Shown here: positions 25,754 through 38,390 of the stretch, one piece after another
Numbering within the stretch: position 1 is the stretch's first letter
Layout of the letters: every line of letters starts with the position of its first letter
Assembly: GCA_028456385.1 (NCBI GenBank)
Contig: JALNQF010000183.1
Span: 22,033 to 86,032, forward strand
Reading direction: 5' to 3'
Source: Ophiosphaerella korrae
Lineage: Eukaryota; Ascomycota; Dothideomycetes; Pleosporales; Phaeosphaeriaceae
DNA length: 64,000 nucleotides
Made by a program: the position numbers and the translations under genes
The notes under the pieces: model-generated
The model's database searches: none
What the model was told of the DNA's origin: nothing
The model's input: the letters and a program-made list of their open reading frames with translations, nothing else

Positions 25754-28700
25754 TTAATCTGCATATAGAAGTACATGCTGCGCCAACTTTAACGGACTCT
25801 GAGCAGCAAAGATGGCTCGAAGGGGAATATCAAAGCCCCGCGTTCGTAATCGATGATGAAGAGCAACGGCAGAAGTAGAATCCGCCCCGGCCGAGAAGAA
25901 CGAAGCACTAGGAGATAGTCCACTGTCGCCCATGTCCAAGCAAGCAGTCATCTCTCCCTGGATCGTTGTTACAATCTCCTCCATTGAAATAACCTGGTTG
26001 GAATCCCCTGACCGATTAAAGCTAGAACGAGAACCCGAGATTAGACTGTAGTCGCGCGGACCTGGGTCTAACGAATTAAGGTTGGTGAAACGCGCTTGTA
26101 GCTCAGAAATCGAACATTCATCCGCGAAAGCGTTAAGAATAATCTCCAGGGCATTTTCGATATATTCAATAGTACCTGGCAATGAATGATTTGTATTATG
26201 CTCAATGTGTAGTGACCATCGACCAGCGTCCAGCTCGAACCACTCTAGCATGAGCGGAAACTTTGAACCGCGAGCAAACTGCGGATTTGCCGAGATCCTG
26301 CAGTTGGGCAACCGCAGATAGTTGTCAAGACTGGCACTACGAGGGTGAAATGTTACGATGCACTCAAAGAGGGGGTGATAGAGGGCTCCACTTGGAAAGT
26401 TGAGTGTCTCTAGAATTTTGCTGAATGGAATGGCATTAGCCAGGGCTCCGAGAGCAGAGTCGCGAACTTCGGTCAGAACTGTATTGGTTGTTGCACTTCC
26501 CTTAGTAGCTGACTTCACTCGTATCGGAAGACGATCGAGGAATTGCCCCAAGGCTTCCCGTTCAATTTGCGATGACCTGCCGGCATTAGGTGCACCCAAG
26601 ACAATGTCGTTCTCCCCCGAAAGTTGCTGTAGCATGAGAGCGGCGGCAGCTAGCCCCATCTGATGATGCGTGATGCCTAGCCGTCGTATCAGTGTATTTA
26701 GCGTAGTGACCAACTTGCCACTAAATTCACAGATTCGGGAGGCACCATCAAATGTCGCCAATGGCGACGAAAAGAAAGAGCGTCGAAGTAGAGATGGCCT
26801 GTGATCATCGTAGCTGTGGCCGCCCAAGTAATTGCTCCAGAATCCTCGCTCATTCTGTGACGGTCGTTGAATCCATCGGTCAGAATCTAGATGCCGGGGT
26901 CTTTCGTGTACCACAAGAGCAGCTCCAGAGTAGGCCATAGATGTGAGTTCGAGGAAATGTTGAAGAGTGCCTAAGTCGGCGATAATGTGAGATGCGACAA
27001 GAATAAGTTGCGTTACTGCACCTCCAGTTTTACTTTCTCCGCTATTGTCCCGGATTAAATGGATACGAATCAGTTCGTCACGCACGGGATCGAAGCGATA
27101 ATTCACCTCAGTGTTGATATCGAGCTGCGTAACCTCGCGAACTGTTGGACAGGATTCGGATAGGATCCTTTTTGGGCCGTCCGGTCCTTCCACAACATTC
27201 GAGCGAAAGACGGGGTCAGACGCAAGGGCCGCATTAAGAGAATCTACCAGTTTAAAAATATCCACTGCGCCATTGATATATATAATGTTGGCGATATTGA
27301 ACGCAGTGACAGTTGAAGCGACTTGGTACTGAAACCATACTTGGCGTTCGAGTTCTGTCAGCTCCATAGTGGACAACATATCACTACGCTGAAAGTTGAT
27401 GTCGTTTTCAGATTCGAAGATCTTTACCGGCTGACTAACTTCCACCTTGGTCTTTATCAGGTGTTTGATGATATCGATCTGGCCCCGAAAAGAAGGAGTT
27501 GGAAGGAGTTCACGTACGGTAATATTAACACTAAATGCCGCGGTAAGCCGTGTCGCGAGTAGCATGACTAGTACTGAATAACCTCCGAGCGTGAAGAAAT
27601 CGTTAGAGTCTTTTAGCTGCATGTTGGAGTCCAGTTGGAGTACTCGACGCCATTCTTCCGCCAGCCTGAATTTGACATCATCTTGTGCCGAGGTTGGCAA
27701 GATAATGTTGCGGGTTGATAGCCTGCTAGTGTATTCAGCCTCCAATACTGTAGTGTCAATCTTGCCGTTTGCTGTCCGTGGAAATTCCTCGCGATGCACG
27801 ATGGCCTGTGGTACCCAAGATGGCAGTAACTCCCTACTAAGTCGATCACATAGGGAAGTGGTCAGCTTTTCCGAACCTGGGCCCCCCTGCGACTTGTTGC
27901 AAAGAATAAATGCTACTAGTGTATCGTTAATAACGGCGGCGGCGCACTGTGAAATGCCCTCGTCGGCTGGCCCTGACAGGATGGCCTGCTCCACACCCGC
28001 TAGTTCGACACGGAACCCGCGAATCTTGACCTGGCGGTCCATCCGGCCCAAATAAGTAACTCGGCCATCCTGGCCACGTATCCCATAATCGCCGGTACGG
28101 AACATGCGTTCCTCCTGGTGCCAAGGATCTGATAGAATGCGCTGGGCTGCTTGTCTGGGAGCGTTGATATACTCTCGCAGAACCTGGATACCTGCAACGC
28201 AGATTTCTCCTTGTGCTCCGTCTGGAACTTGACAGTTCTTTTCATCGAGAATATACATGCGAGCCGTATCGGTGGAAATTCCGATTGTAACCGCATCTCC
28301 TGGGATCAGACGCGTGATCGAGGTCCAAACCGTACACTATGCTAGGGTTACCTTTCATGTTCCTACCGTCTTAAATCATGAAGACGTACCTCTGCGGGTC
28401 CATATGCGTTGTAGAACAGCGTATGGCTGGCAAATTTGTTTACTAGCGTGTTTGTTACTGACTCGCCCGTTGAGTATAGCTACCGAAAAATATCAATCGA
28501 CGAAGCTCTCTAGAGTAAAATAGGGAACTCACAATCTCAAGGTCTGGGAACTTGTCTAGCTCTAAAACCGAAAGTACTGAGGGCGTGATTATTGCCGTAT
28601 TAACCCCGCGAAGATGAGCATATGGGTCAGACGAATCCCGAAGGACGAGAGTAGCTCCATGAAGTAACGCAGAAAAAATCTCTTGATTACAGACGTCAAA

Positions 28701-31700
28701 GGCGGGCGACATGAACTGAGCGATTCGGCGTCCTGGAGCTGCAAATAGAGTTGCCTCAGCATTGCTCTGCAATGCCATGAATCCGCGGTTAGATATAGGA
28801 ATCCCTTTAGGTGTGCCAGTTGTGCCCGAAGTAAAGACGATAAAGAGGGTAGAGTCTGGAGTGGCTGCGTCGGGCAGCCTGGTATGTTCATTCTGGCTAG
28901 GATCCTCGCTAAGAATGCTGTCCACGGCTAATATCTTTATACCTGCCATTGGAGGTACCTCGCATTCCTGTGTTGTCATAGGTAGCAGCAACGCAACTGC
29001 TCCGCTCTTTTCACATACTATGGCTTTTCGATCCATAGACCATTTAGGATCCAGAGGTACATATGTGCGGCCTGCTTTGAGAACCCCCAGCAAGCCGAGT
29101 ATCCACCGAACAGTCCCGTCGCCATATAGGGTAATGGCCCCAGCACCGGACACACTGGTGATGATACGATTAGCAATGATATTTGTTAGCCTATCAAGCT
29201 CACAGTAGGCGAGTTGACTTCCGGCGCAATCCTCGATCGCTATCTGCTCGGGAAATTGGTCGACCGATTCTTGCAGAGCCATCTTCACTGTTTGCTTGCT
29301 AGTCTTACTTCTGGCTCGTTCTGCAAGATTCAGCGCAGATTCCTGAAGCTGATTAATCTTCATGCAGTCTTCCACTCGAGACTCGTGTAACAGGCTGTAG
29401 AGCGCATGCTTGAAATGTTCGCCGATTCGCCGTATAGTTTGGTCCTCAAATTTTGCGATGTCGTATAAAACTCGCAGATTTCCATTCGCTTCAACAAGCA
29501 TGCTCAGAGGGTAGTCGCTCCTCTCTAGAGACTCCACTCGAATTGGAGGCGGCGTTGAAAATTCATCGGGTAGTGGTAGCTGCATTGCTAAAAGGTTGCC
29601 TATGCAGCGGCTGATTCCGACTTGGTCTGAGCGCGCCCAAGTATACTCGCCGACCATTGTAAGGTCATCCATTATTCGCTGAAGCCGAACTGCCACAGAT
29701 TCGTTTGCGCCAAATCTGAAAACAAGGGGGAGGGTCGCTAGGTATGGGCCAATCGTGTTCATATGGTCGGGTTGCGTTGCTCGATCTGAGAAGACTGCAC
29801 CAATGATAACAGTGCTACTGCGCTCGATAGCACTAATCGCCATTGCCCAAGCAGCGTAGTATACGCACGCCACTGATACGCGACTTTTGCCCGCAAGGGC
29901 TGTCGCCTCACTCATTCGGGCTGAAGTTTCGAAGTAGGCAGTCTTCGTGCCCTGCTCGATAGCAGCACGTTTTCTTTGAGTATCGTTATTAATTCGTTTA
30001 CCCACATTGTTATCCAGAGATATGTCTCTAAGGTATTCAGAGAAGAAAGCTCTTGCTCTTGCGTCCCGTGCTCGCTGAATGGCAATGAGCCCGAGATTAG
30101 CGTCAATGGAGGAAGGGCGGCAGACTAGTGACCGTCCTTGTGCAGCTCGCTCGACGTTGTCGAGTACTAATCTAAATGATGATCCATCCATAAGGCTATG
30201 ATGCACGGTGAGTACGACGGTGAGTTCATTGGTCCCCTTCGGTATACTAATTCCAGTGCTATTTCTCGCAGATGTGGCGGTCTGGTGATAAGCGAAGAAG
30301 TCGAGGGCACACCCTAGTCCGATGGTCATGCTAACTCCCCTTACAGCAGCTTCATACTCATTGCGGCAGTTGTAAATCTCCAGTTTTGGTGCCCTGTAAG
30401 CCCTCTTGTGAACAATATGTGCGCCGTATCCAATTGATAAGCAGATATCGGTCCTGAAAACCGGTTCAGCTTGCCATACCGCGCGCCATGCCCTCTCAAC
30501 CATCCCGGCATAGGTACCGCTATAGCTCAGCTTGACCTGGTTGACATTTTTCGATGTGTCCGCCAACGTTGGAATCGCCAACTCCAGCTGTAGGCTAGTC
30601 AAGGGCCCAATTTCGAAGCTTCCATCCGCCAGGCCCAGTAAGCTGCGAGCTTGTTCTCGAAGATCCTTCAACTGCTGTACAACGGTGGCATCTCTGATAA
30701 TCTTAGGTGACAGATTTCCGGAACTAGGGGTTGCTGAGATATGTTGTGCCAGCTCTGAAAACGTTTGGCACTTAAAAAGGTCTCTAACAGTGACATGCAA
30801 ACCGCGCCGACGAAGGACGGAAACCAACCTGAGTGCCAAGAGTGAGGATCCGCCCAATCCTAGGAACGAATCTTCGGCCTTGATCTTGCCGAGCTTCACG
30901 CCTTCACATCCAAGCACTTCCGCCGAAGCATGAAGCACATCTGCGAGCCGTTCCTCCTCTTCTACTTTTTTTGCTGCTTGTATTTCGAGGGACATTGGGG
31001 GTTTGGGACCCTTTCCAATATCGATCGCGGCTAGAATGTCGAAAACCCCCCCAGGCTGCACTTTTCCATTCGACGAGAGTGGGATGTCTTCAACGGCTTC
31101 AATCCGATATGGTATACAGTACGAGCACATACTAAGATTTGCCTTCGCAAGCAAAACACCCGTATTCACATTCGGTGGTGTTACTACCGCAACGATGCCA
31201 TGCTCTGTCGCCGCTGCATGGACTGACTTGACACCAAGTGACACGCTGGCGCGGTAAAGCGCCTCTTCCACATCCCGGTCGAGATTCACTAGAAAGCCTC
31301 TATTTTTGACTGTGCGATCTTTCCGGCCGCGGAACTCCATTACTCGGTCGCCATCCGGACCCTGTACCCATCGGCCGTAGTCACCAGTTCTGTAAACGCG
31401 AAGGCCATTCCAGAAAACAAAGCTATCGTTCGTCTTGAGCTCGTCCTTGTAATATCCTTTAGCGACACTATCGCCTGAGATGACGATTTCTCCATCAACT
31501 AAATCATCCTCTAAGACGGTAGAGTCACAACTTAAAAGATGGATCGGACTCTGCTCCATGACGCAGCCGATCAAGAAAGGGTTAATCTCTCCAGTTTGTG
31601 GGTCCCGCTTGACATCATGTACACAGCCCATTGATGTCGTCTCAGTAGTTCCGTATGCAGTAAGCACCCGCACTCCAGCGTCAATCCACAAACCGAGAAG

Positions 31701-32572
31701 CTCTAGTGTTGCAGTCTCGCCACCAAGGATTATAGTGTGAAGGCTGGAAAATATATTATCATCCGTGGTAGGTGTTGGCAGATTACTCAGAAGAGAAGGT
31801 GTTGCTGCCATGACAGTGCATGAGGAGGCTTTTTGATAGATATCCTCCGGCTTTGCAGGAACTACTGTACCACAGTTGCCTAAAGCTGATAATAGTATGC
31901 AAGCACAAGCTACGAAGAAACGTTAGCAAAATCCCAAATTGAGAGAACATATTACGCACCGTCGAAAGCCACTGATAGAATGTGAAGTAGCCGGTCTCCG
32001 GGGGCGATGTCTAAGTTGACCAGGCCTGTCCTGGAGTATAAGCATAGCGATCTATGCGAAATCATGACACCTTTTGGTCTTCCTGTGGTACCGCTCGTAA
32101 ATATGATACAGGCTGTATCCCCTGGCTCTATTGGAGAGAATGTGGAAGGGTGATTGTCCTCAAACCCGGTGTGCGGAAGCCTAGTGACATGAAGGACACG
32201 GCGGGAGCCGCCTAAGATTTCGAAAGGCTCCATTGTGGTGTTAACAATAACTGGACTATCGATTATGTCGCATATGTACTTGATCTTATTCGATGACCAT
32301 GCCTCCCGGTCAATGGGAACAAAGCAACCTCCTGTCTTCAAGACGGCAAGAATTACGACAATATTGAGGGTTCCATGAGCGGTAACAAGTGGAACGGATG
32401 AACCAGTCCCAATTCCGAGGATTTTTAACTCATTCGCAAGTATTGAAGATTCTTCGTCAAGCTCCCGATAAGTCAGGCAGCCTTCGAAGTGGTCTACCGC
32501 AAGGTTGTCTGGGCATCGCTTGACGGACTGAGCGAATAACTCGCATAAGTTGTTTGGTATCGTCGTCATCAC
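25754..32572 (-). CDS. gliP: ETP non-ribosomal peptide synthetase (A-T-C-A-T-C-T)
   Basis: Core synthetase of the ETP pathway, expected to condense two amino acids into a diketopiperazine (Phe-Ser for gliotoxin; substrates here unproven). Exons by splice signals and frame: 32572-31960, 31909-28533, 28479-28390, 28336-25754, with introns of 50, 53 and 53 bp, giving about 2220 residues, near GliP (about 2135) and SirP. Order: A1 (SGTTGRPKG near 172), T1 (LGGSS near 558), C1 (HHSLMDG near 775), A2 (SGTTGTPKG near 1230; the 30-residue exon carries its AYGPAE box), T2 (LGGYS near 1615), C2 (SHIIADL near 1811, not HHxxxDG), terminal T3 (GADS near 2178). The terminal T is characteristic of GliP-type enzymes and is needed there for cyclisation. 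Divergent from the P450 at 32890, sharing the palindrome at 32752. The stop lies within bases of RIP-degraded DNA. Confidence 0.95.
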
Positions 32573-32889
32573 GTTGAATTAGGTATTATGTGTTTCAGAG
32601 AGTATACTACCCATAAATGAGCCTGCGGTTTTGAACGTTTGATGATTGGGACTCCGGAACCCGTACCACGCAAGGCTAACTCACCTCCGCGTGTTTTTTT
32701 GTTACGGCGTAATCACAATTTTTTCCTACCGGTAGCCGCCGATTAGGCATGTCGGTCACCGAGATGGCCTTTGGGAGTACGCAGCTATACATTCGGAAAA
32801 TATTCGGTGCCAGAAGAGCACAGCGGTAGGGATGATAATGGGGTCTCCCTCTCTGCGCCATCCATAACATTATCAATGTTAATCTTTCT
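32573..32889. promoter_or_regulatory. Divergent promoter, NRPS / gliC-type P450
   Basis: The 317-bp gap between the two divergent starts holds no coding sequence. It contains the perfect palindrome at 32752-32762 roughly midway, so one site could serve both genes. Confidence 0.65.
32752..32762. promoter_or_regulatory. AflR/GliZ-type site TCGGTCACCGA
   Basis: Perfect TCGG-N3-CCGA palindrome, which also fits the AflR consensus TCG-N5-CGR. It is 180 bp upstream of the NRPS start and 128 bp upstream of the P450 start. Binding by the regulator at 43054-44640 is inference. Confidence 0.7.
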
Positions 32890-34792
32890 ATGTTAACATA
32901 CGCTTTCTACGCTGCACCCGATTCAAGGATGATCTCGGAAATAATAAGCGACACGGCTAAGAACGTCCATGTGATTGCGCTTACACTGTCGCTTTTAGTG
33001 GTGATTATACATTACTATGGCTTTACCAGAAATTTCTTTGCAAAGGCCGCCGTACATGTAAGAAGGGTCGCCAAACATTTGACATGAGCGCCGTAATCTA
33101 ATTCAAACAAAGGTCACCCACAGGTCGCCAAAACCGTTTCATATATTTCACAACTTGGAAGGCCTGCCGGGCGCACCATTCAAAATGCCAAACGGTCAAG
33201 GAGCTGAAAAATTCTTCAACGGTAGAAATGCTGCTCGGAGATGGAGGAATCAGTATGGGCCCATGTACAGCATCTGGTCGGGTTTTAAGCGGGAGATGTA
33301 GGCACAACATCCGGAGAATGAACTCGGAAAAGGGTATTTAATATATGCAGACCTGCTTACAGATTAGTAGAGTCCTAACTAAACCACGGCACGTCGAAGC
33401 GTTTTTCAAAGACTCTCATAAGCATATCAAAGCCACCGATAATAATTCTGGGTGGCTTTTCGGCGAGTTACTCGGATCCTGCCTCGGTGTGGTTAGCCTT
33501 CAACAATGGAAAAGAGTCAGAAAGCCCTTCGAATTCCATTTCAGTCGTATCGTATCCATTGAGAGGCCCAAGTTGTTTATTTGTGAGGCCGAGGAATTTT
33601 TTAAAACGTTGAACAATAGCGGGATGGATTGCATTATCAACACTACAAACGACTTAAAGTACTGTCCATTCTTCATAGTAGCCACTATCTTCTTCGGTGC
33701 CCTTAATACAGATCAACGGAGCAAGTTATATGCGCTTGGCCGCGCAAGAGAAGCACTCTTCGGGGAAACCTTCATGGGCGGTATCAATCGCTACATGATC
33801 ACCAAGTATCTTCCCGGCTCAGCGATGCCGCGTCTCCGACAATTCAAGCAAGCTTGGGAGATCTTTGTCAGGCAGGCGTATGAGGAAGCTATTAAAAAAG
33901 GAGACGGCGCTATTATATCAATTTGGGATGCTATGAAAAACGGCGAGCTATCGATGCAAGAGGAACAACTTACCATGCCCGAGATTTTGCTCGCATTGCT
34001 GACAGAATATAGCTTCTTCAAACTCTCGATGAATCCTTATTCGCTAATCTGGATGTTACGGCTCACGCAACGTCGTGGAATATTCTAAGAATGGCTCAGC
34101 ACACTGACATACAGCAAAAGGTACGGCTAGAGATGCATATGCACTCCGATATATCCATTCCTGGAGCATCATATGAAAATTACCTCCGTAAAGACGACAC
34201 TTTACTAGCTGCTTGCGTTCTTGAAACATCTCGGCTACATCCGATCTTGCGTAAGCATTCCTCAAGTTCCAAGTTTACTTAGCTAACTCCATGGGGAGCT
34301 TTCTCAAATCCTGAAGCTTCCATGAATGATAAGATAGTGGATGGATACGTTATTCCTCGAAATGTATTGCTCAGAGTTTTCTTACTCGGATACGAAGACT
34401 TAGGTTGGCTAACCAGTGTACCAGACCGATGTTATTGTCGACGCATACGCTATTAATGTTGACAATCCTTATTGGCAGGACGCGTTGAAATTCGAGCCAT
34501 ATAGACATTTAGAGCACAAAGATCAGGTAATTACGATTTATGTCTCTCGTGTGCGTGATCTAATTCTTCCTCGCCATAGGCACGACGATACAATATGTGG
34601 CGGTTTGGATTCGGCCCCAGACAGTGCCTAGGAAGGTATGTGGCTGATATCATTCTTCGTGTCATCATAGCCGAGTTGCTAAAACGCTATCAATTGGATA
34701 TCGTTCAGAAAGAAGGAACAAATGGTGTCGAGCTCCAATCCGATAGCTGGATTGGCTTACCAAATGGCGAGGTTCGGCTTTCTCTACTGTGA
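32890..34792 (+). CDS. gliC: Cytochrome P450, gliC/sirC type, with one splice-defective intron
   Basis: In gliotoxin synthesis GliC hydroxylates the diketopiperazine before sulfur addition; the same role is inferred. Exons: 32890-33057, 33113-33297, 33368-33986, 34013-34250, 34299-34363, 34425-34526, 34580-34792; about 529 residues if the third intron were removed. Visible: N-terminal membrane helix (VIALTLSLLVVIIHYY), proline-rich turn (LPGAP), ExxR (ETSR, near 34222), heme loop FGFGPRQCLG (near 34604). Five introns have normal GT...AG ends. The interval 33987-34012 is only 26 bp, keeps a branch-like GCTGAC and an acceptor TATAG, but has no GT at any frame-compatible position. Unspliced, the frame stops at 34088 before the heme loop. 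The gene is therefore either newly broken or uses an unusual splice. Its place divergent to the NRPS matches gliP-gliC. Confidence 0.85.
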
Positions 34793-35001
34793 GATCGATG
34801 CAAGTGTAGTTAAGGCTTAATTTCGTATAGAATTTATGCTTTTGAATCAATGGAGAATCTTTAATATGTCAATAATAAAAGAAATGGAAATATAGGGCTA
34901 ATTACAAATTGCGGTATCGACACATCAACGCCTGGACAAGTTTATCAAATCCACTCATAGTTACAGGAGATTATCCGTTGAACTCGAACAGGTTCTAGCT
35001 A

Positions 35002-36465
35002 TTAACAAAGACTCTTTAAAGACTTCATAAGTGATATATGCGTTTTGTTCCCCAATCTGCATTCAAATCGGTCCTTGTATCCTATCGCCGCCTCAATGCG
35101 CCCAAGACCATCTAAAAAAGCATTATAAGGTAGGGCGAAAGTGAGGCGAAACCACCCTGCTTGAAGCTCTGAATAGTCAGCACCACTTCCGACTAAAACA
35201 CCATGTTTAGCGCATTGTTCAACGATAGCCTCTTCCTTCTCGAAAGTTTCACAATTTTTCGATATCCTAACCCACAGATAGAGGCCCGCAACGGGCCTGT
35301 AGTACTCCAAGCCATGAAATTCTGCGAACATAATAGCAGTCTCGGCAGCTTTACGAAGTCGGTTGATATTGAGATCTATGATTTCGCTAAGCTTCGGAGG
35401 GTCGCGGAGGATCGGAGCAGCCATGACCGCGGCAGCATTGCAAAGTCTGGCATTGTTAAGAATGGCCTGAGACATCCGAAGTTCTTCATTAGCCTGCGTG
35501 ACAAGGAAGCCCTATTTTTATGTCTGTCAGCAGATTGATGTTTCCAGACAGGCCTAAACGTACTAGCCGGATACCACTGATCCCAAAGTCCTTACTAACA
35601 CTGTAGAGTAAGTGAACTCTAGAGCCGTGGACACCAAGCTGCTGCAAGTCCCTTGAAAGGACGGAGACAAACTCAGTCGCAGGAGAATCGAAAATTTCGC
35701 CGCGTCCTACTGGATCCTTGTCGATTGCACCAAAGGTCGATAGTGCATATATCTCGTCTGACACAAAGTGGAGATCGGCTTCTTCACAGTACTGAAGTAG
35801 AGCATCGATAACACCGACTGGACATATGTGACCGTGTGGATTGTGAGGATTGCAAAAGAGGATGCCACGGACTTTGCAAATGGCCTCATCTACTGCAGTC
35901 TTATATGCCGTAACAACTGCTCGAGGAGAATGCGTTTCTTGGTAGGGAACATACACAGGTATCAGTTGCACGCCATTTCGCAGTACCGCCGATACCTGGA
36001 AGCTGCCTACATAGCGCAATCGATTAGTAACCTAGATATGGCCCTAGAAACAGCGGTATACGCACCCCACATAGGAGCTGTCACCAAGAGACCGTCGCCG
36101 TTGTCACATATGTCATTGATCAATGTGTCGAGTACAGCACTACATCCTGGGCCAGTCACGACATGGTTCGGTCTTACTGGAATCTTGGGGGAGAAAAAGT
36201 TATTGAAGAATTCTGAAACCGCTTCTAGAAGCTGTGGTGTTCCTCCCAACCCTTCCGCGTACGATAGATGGTTCTCTTTTAAGCTCTTTTTGAAGTTCTT
36301 CTTGAGTAGTGGAAGTATCTCAGGGCGAATCAGCCAATTTTCCGCAGTCGCAAGATCGATCTGTAACGTGCTCTTCGACCCTTGTCGGTTGAGCGGCCGC
36401 TTGAACTGCTCCAAAAACCAGGCATTGTTTTCTCTAGAACGCTGCGACAGCATAGTAGGTTCCAA
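35002..36465 (-). CDS. gliI: PLP-dependent C-S lyase / ACC-synthase-like aminotransferase, gliI type
   Basis: Fold type I aminotransferase. In gliotoxin biosynthesis GliI cleaves the C-S bonds of the bis-cysteinyl intermediate to make the dithiol. Exons: 36465-36066, 36006-35564, 35511-35002 with introns of 59 and 52 bp, giving about 450 residues. Motifs: NPHNPHGH (cofactor-binding Asn region), SDEIYA (Asp for the pyridine nitrogen and Tyr), SVSKDFGISGIR (Schiff-base Lys and phosphate-binding Arg). A second intron falls immediately after GIR-L. Convergent with the P450 and divergent from the methyltransferase at 36906; the shared promoter has a palindrome at 36700. All parts of the family are present. 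Confidence 0.92.
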
Positions 36466-36905
36466 GTGTATTGAAAGTTAGGGGTGGAATAGCCAATTAG
36501 AATGTTCTTAACCTGAGTTCGTATTTGATATATCGTGGTGCATACGAAGCAAGGACAGCAACCTCTATCGGTGACGGTTTGACGCACAAACATAGCTCAG
36601 CTACAGTTGCCGGCTGCGGAGATTTTTTTTTTTGCAAAGTTACCGTGATATAATACAAGAAACCGGAGCTCTCGATACTCGCTCACTTTAGCGCTACCCT
36701 CGGTAACCGGGCCGAGTCAGTCCGTACTCGCTCATCGATAACCATCTCGGGAGTGTACCACAAACCTCTAGAATCCGATCAATAGCATGTGGTCCTGCTG
36801 CTACTCTACTGTAACAACACTGCACCGTCTAACAATTCACGTTGTCGAATCCTGAAACTAACGTCTTGTCTTTGAGTAGGACCCGGAATCACCTTTATCA
36901 CGAGA
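36466..36905. promoter_or_regulatory. Divergent promoter, gliI / gliN-type methyltransferase
   Basis: A 440-bp gap with a T-tract at about 36622-36634 and the near-palindrome at 36700. No small gene seen. Confidence 0.6.
36700..36710. promoter_or_regulatory. AflR/GliZ-type site TCGGTAACCGG
   Basis: Fits TCG-N5-CGR. It is 235 bp from the gliI start and 196 bp from the methyltransferase start. The same 11 bases recur at 54773. Confidence 0.6.
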
Positions 36906-37923
36906 ATGGCGGTAGATTCTGCTTCCAAAGCTAATGGAAGTGAGATGGAGGAGGCGAAGAAAGCATACATGCTACCGAACAATCGCCAGGAGATTGATCG
37001 AATGAAGAACCAGCATGAGTGGATCAAGGGCTCTTTTGGTGGCTTGATAAAAGCTCCAGTTAACTACGAGAAGAAGAATCAGAAAATTCTAGATTCAGCA
37101 GCGGCTGACGGTAAATTCTGTGCTTTTCAGAAGGACACGGCCAGCTGATATGCTCCCAGGTACTTGGCTCTGTGATGCAAGCACACTCTTTCCATCAGAG
37201 ACGGAGTTAGTAGGCTTCGACATCGCGTTAGTCTCAACGATTTCGGAGAAAAGATGTAAATTGACATAACGATAACAGGCCTGAGCTTTTCCCGCCATCA
37301 GATTACCTCCCAACTAACGTTAAATTAGTTCCAGGCGATCTATCGAGGAATCTCCCGGCTGAATGGGCGCAAGACTTCGATCTCGTACATCAGCGATTCG
37401 TCTATCCAAGTTTTCCCAGTCAGACCATCAGAGTGTTTCTTGGGAAACTGATGGGATGTGTGAAGCGTGGCGGCTGGGTCCAGTTAGTCGAACCAGTTGC
37501 GAACGAGAACGTATCCGGTCCAAATGCAACTGCTTTTGCGATCTTGCATCAGTTTGCGGACAGGTGCATGCCAACTCCAAACCCGAGAGATATCATCTTC
37601 TCACAATTGAAAGAAGGTGGGTTTGTCAATATAAACATTCAGATTTTAGATATTGTAGTTGGGAGATTCCAGGAAAACAAGGAGCTGGATGTGCGAGGAC
37701 GAAAAGCGATGCAAGCGGCGATAAAGAACATGTCCGCAATTGCTAGGTAAGCCTGTTTATAAATATTAATCAAATAAACATTAAAGTATCATTAATTAGT
37801 GCCGAGATGATGGGGGTTACCGATAAAGATTGGGACACCTTGCTTAGCCGGTTCGACGCTGACATGGATAAATATCGTACCGCTGTGCGACATTTTATAA
37901 TTTGGGCTCAGAAGCCGGAGTGA
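36906..37923 (+). CDS. gliN: SAM-dependent methyltransferase, gliN-like
   Basis: Likely N- or O-methyltransferase acting on the diketopiperazine (GliN N-methylates in gliotoxin); the exact position here is inferred. Exons: 36906-37110, 37160-37226, 37279-37746, 37800-37923, introns 49-53 bp, about 287 residues. The N-terminus has YMLPNNRQEIDRM and a hydrophobic FGGLIKAP segment, then ILDSAAADGTWLCD as SAM motif I (the family has D-x-A-D-G-T-W rather than G-x-G-x-G), VGFDI as motif II, then FDLVHQRF and a GGWVQLVEP strand. Exons are short and splice cleanly, with no lesion. Intron 4 is AT-rich but has normal ends. Confidence 0.85.
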
Positions 37924-38390
37924 AGAGATTTCATCACAATTGTCATGAAGTTGGTGGATTAGTAGTTAACGTAATCTCAGTGGCCGTTCATTAGTCACTC
38001 TCTTTCAATAGTATTGAGTCTCCGCCTAATACTAAAGCATAATGCGCACGCCTTAATTCCGCCGCCTATTGACGGGCTAAGCTTTGCGTTACCCAAATAA
38101 AGAGCAGGGGGAAAGGCCGGCGGAGGCATCCGGATAGTTCCCACTGGACGGGGTTCACCCGAACGTTCTTCTCAGCTTAAATCCACCACAGTATACCATT
38201 TGAAACCTAGACAGGGGGGAAACTGGTACCAGTTCACCCAATCCATTACGCTGTTTAGGTTTTTTGCTCGAGTCACGCTAGCATTCTATAGAGTCTCGGA
38301 ACCCGAGAATCGAGAGTTAAAACCACCACATAGTTGGCGCGAGGAGACTGTAAAAGCTATACAACCAGATAACACGAAATACCAAGCGGC
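37924..38390. other. Intergenic, gliN-type to gliK
   Basis: 467 bp with no gene seen. It holds the 3' region of the methyltransferase gene and the promoter of the cyclotransferase gene, including the palindrome at 38296. Confidence 0.5.
38296..38306. promoter_or_regulatory. AflR/GliZ-type site TCGGAACCCGA
   Basis: TCGG-N3-CCGA, 85 bp upstream of the gamma-glutamyl cyclotransferase start. Confidence 0.6.

Noticed and set aside
26400..28055. Several plus-strand open frames opposite the NRPS
   Set aside because: They overlap conserved A, T and C domain motifs of the minus-strand NRPS and have no recognisable content.
28337..28532. Frameshift or pseudogenisation in NRPS module 2
   Set aside because: Two 53-bp introns with normal ends flank a 90-bp exon that restores the frame and supplies the expected AYGPAE box.
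33298..33367. Stop codon in the gliC-type P450 at 33298 as a lesion
   Set aside because: It falls inside a well-formed intron (GTAGGC...TTAG) that joins the frames correctly.
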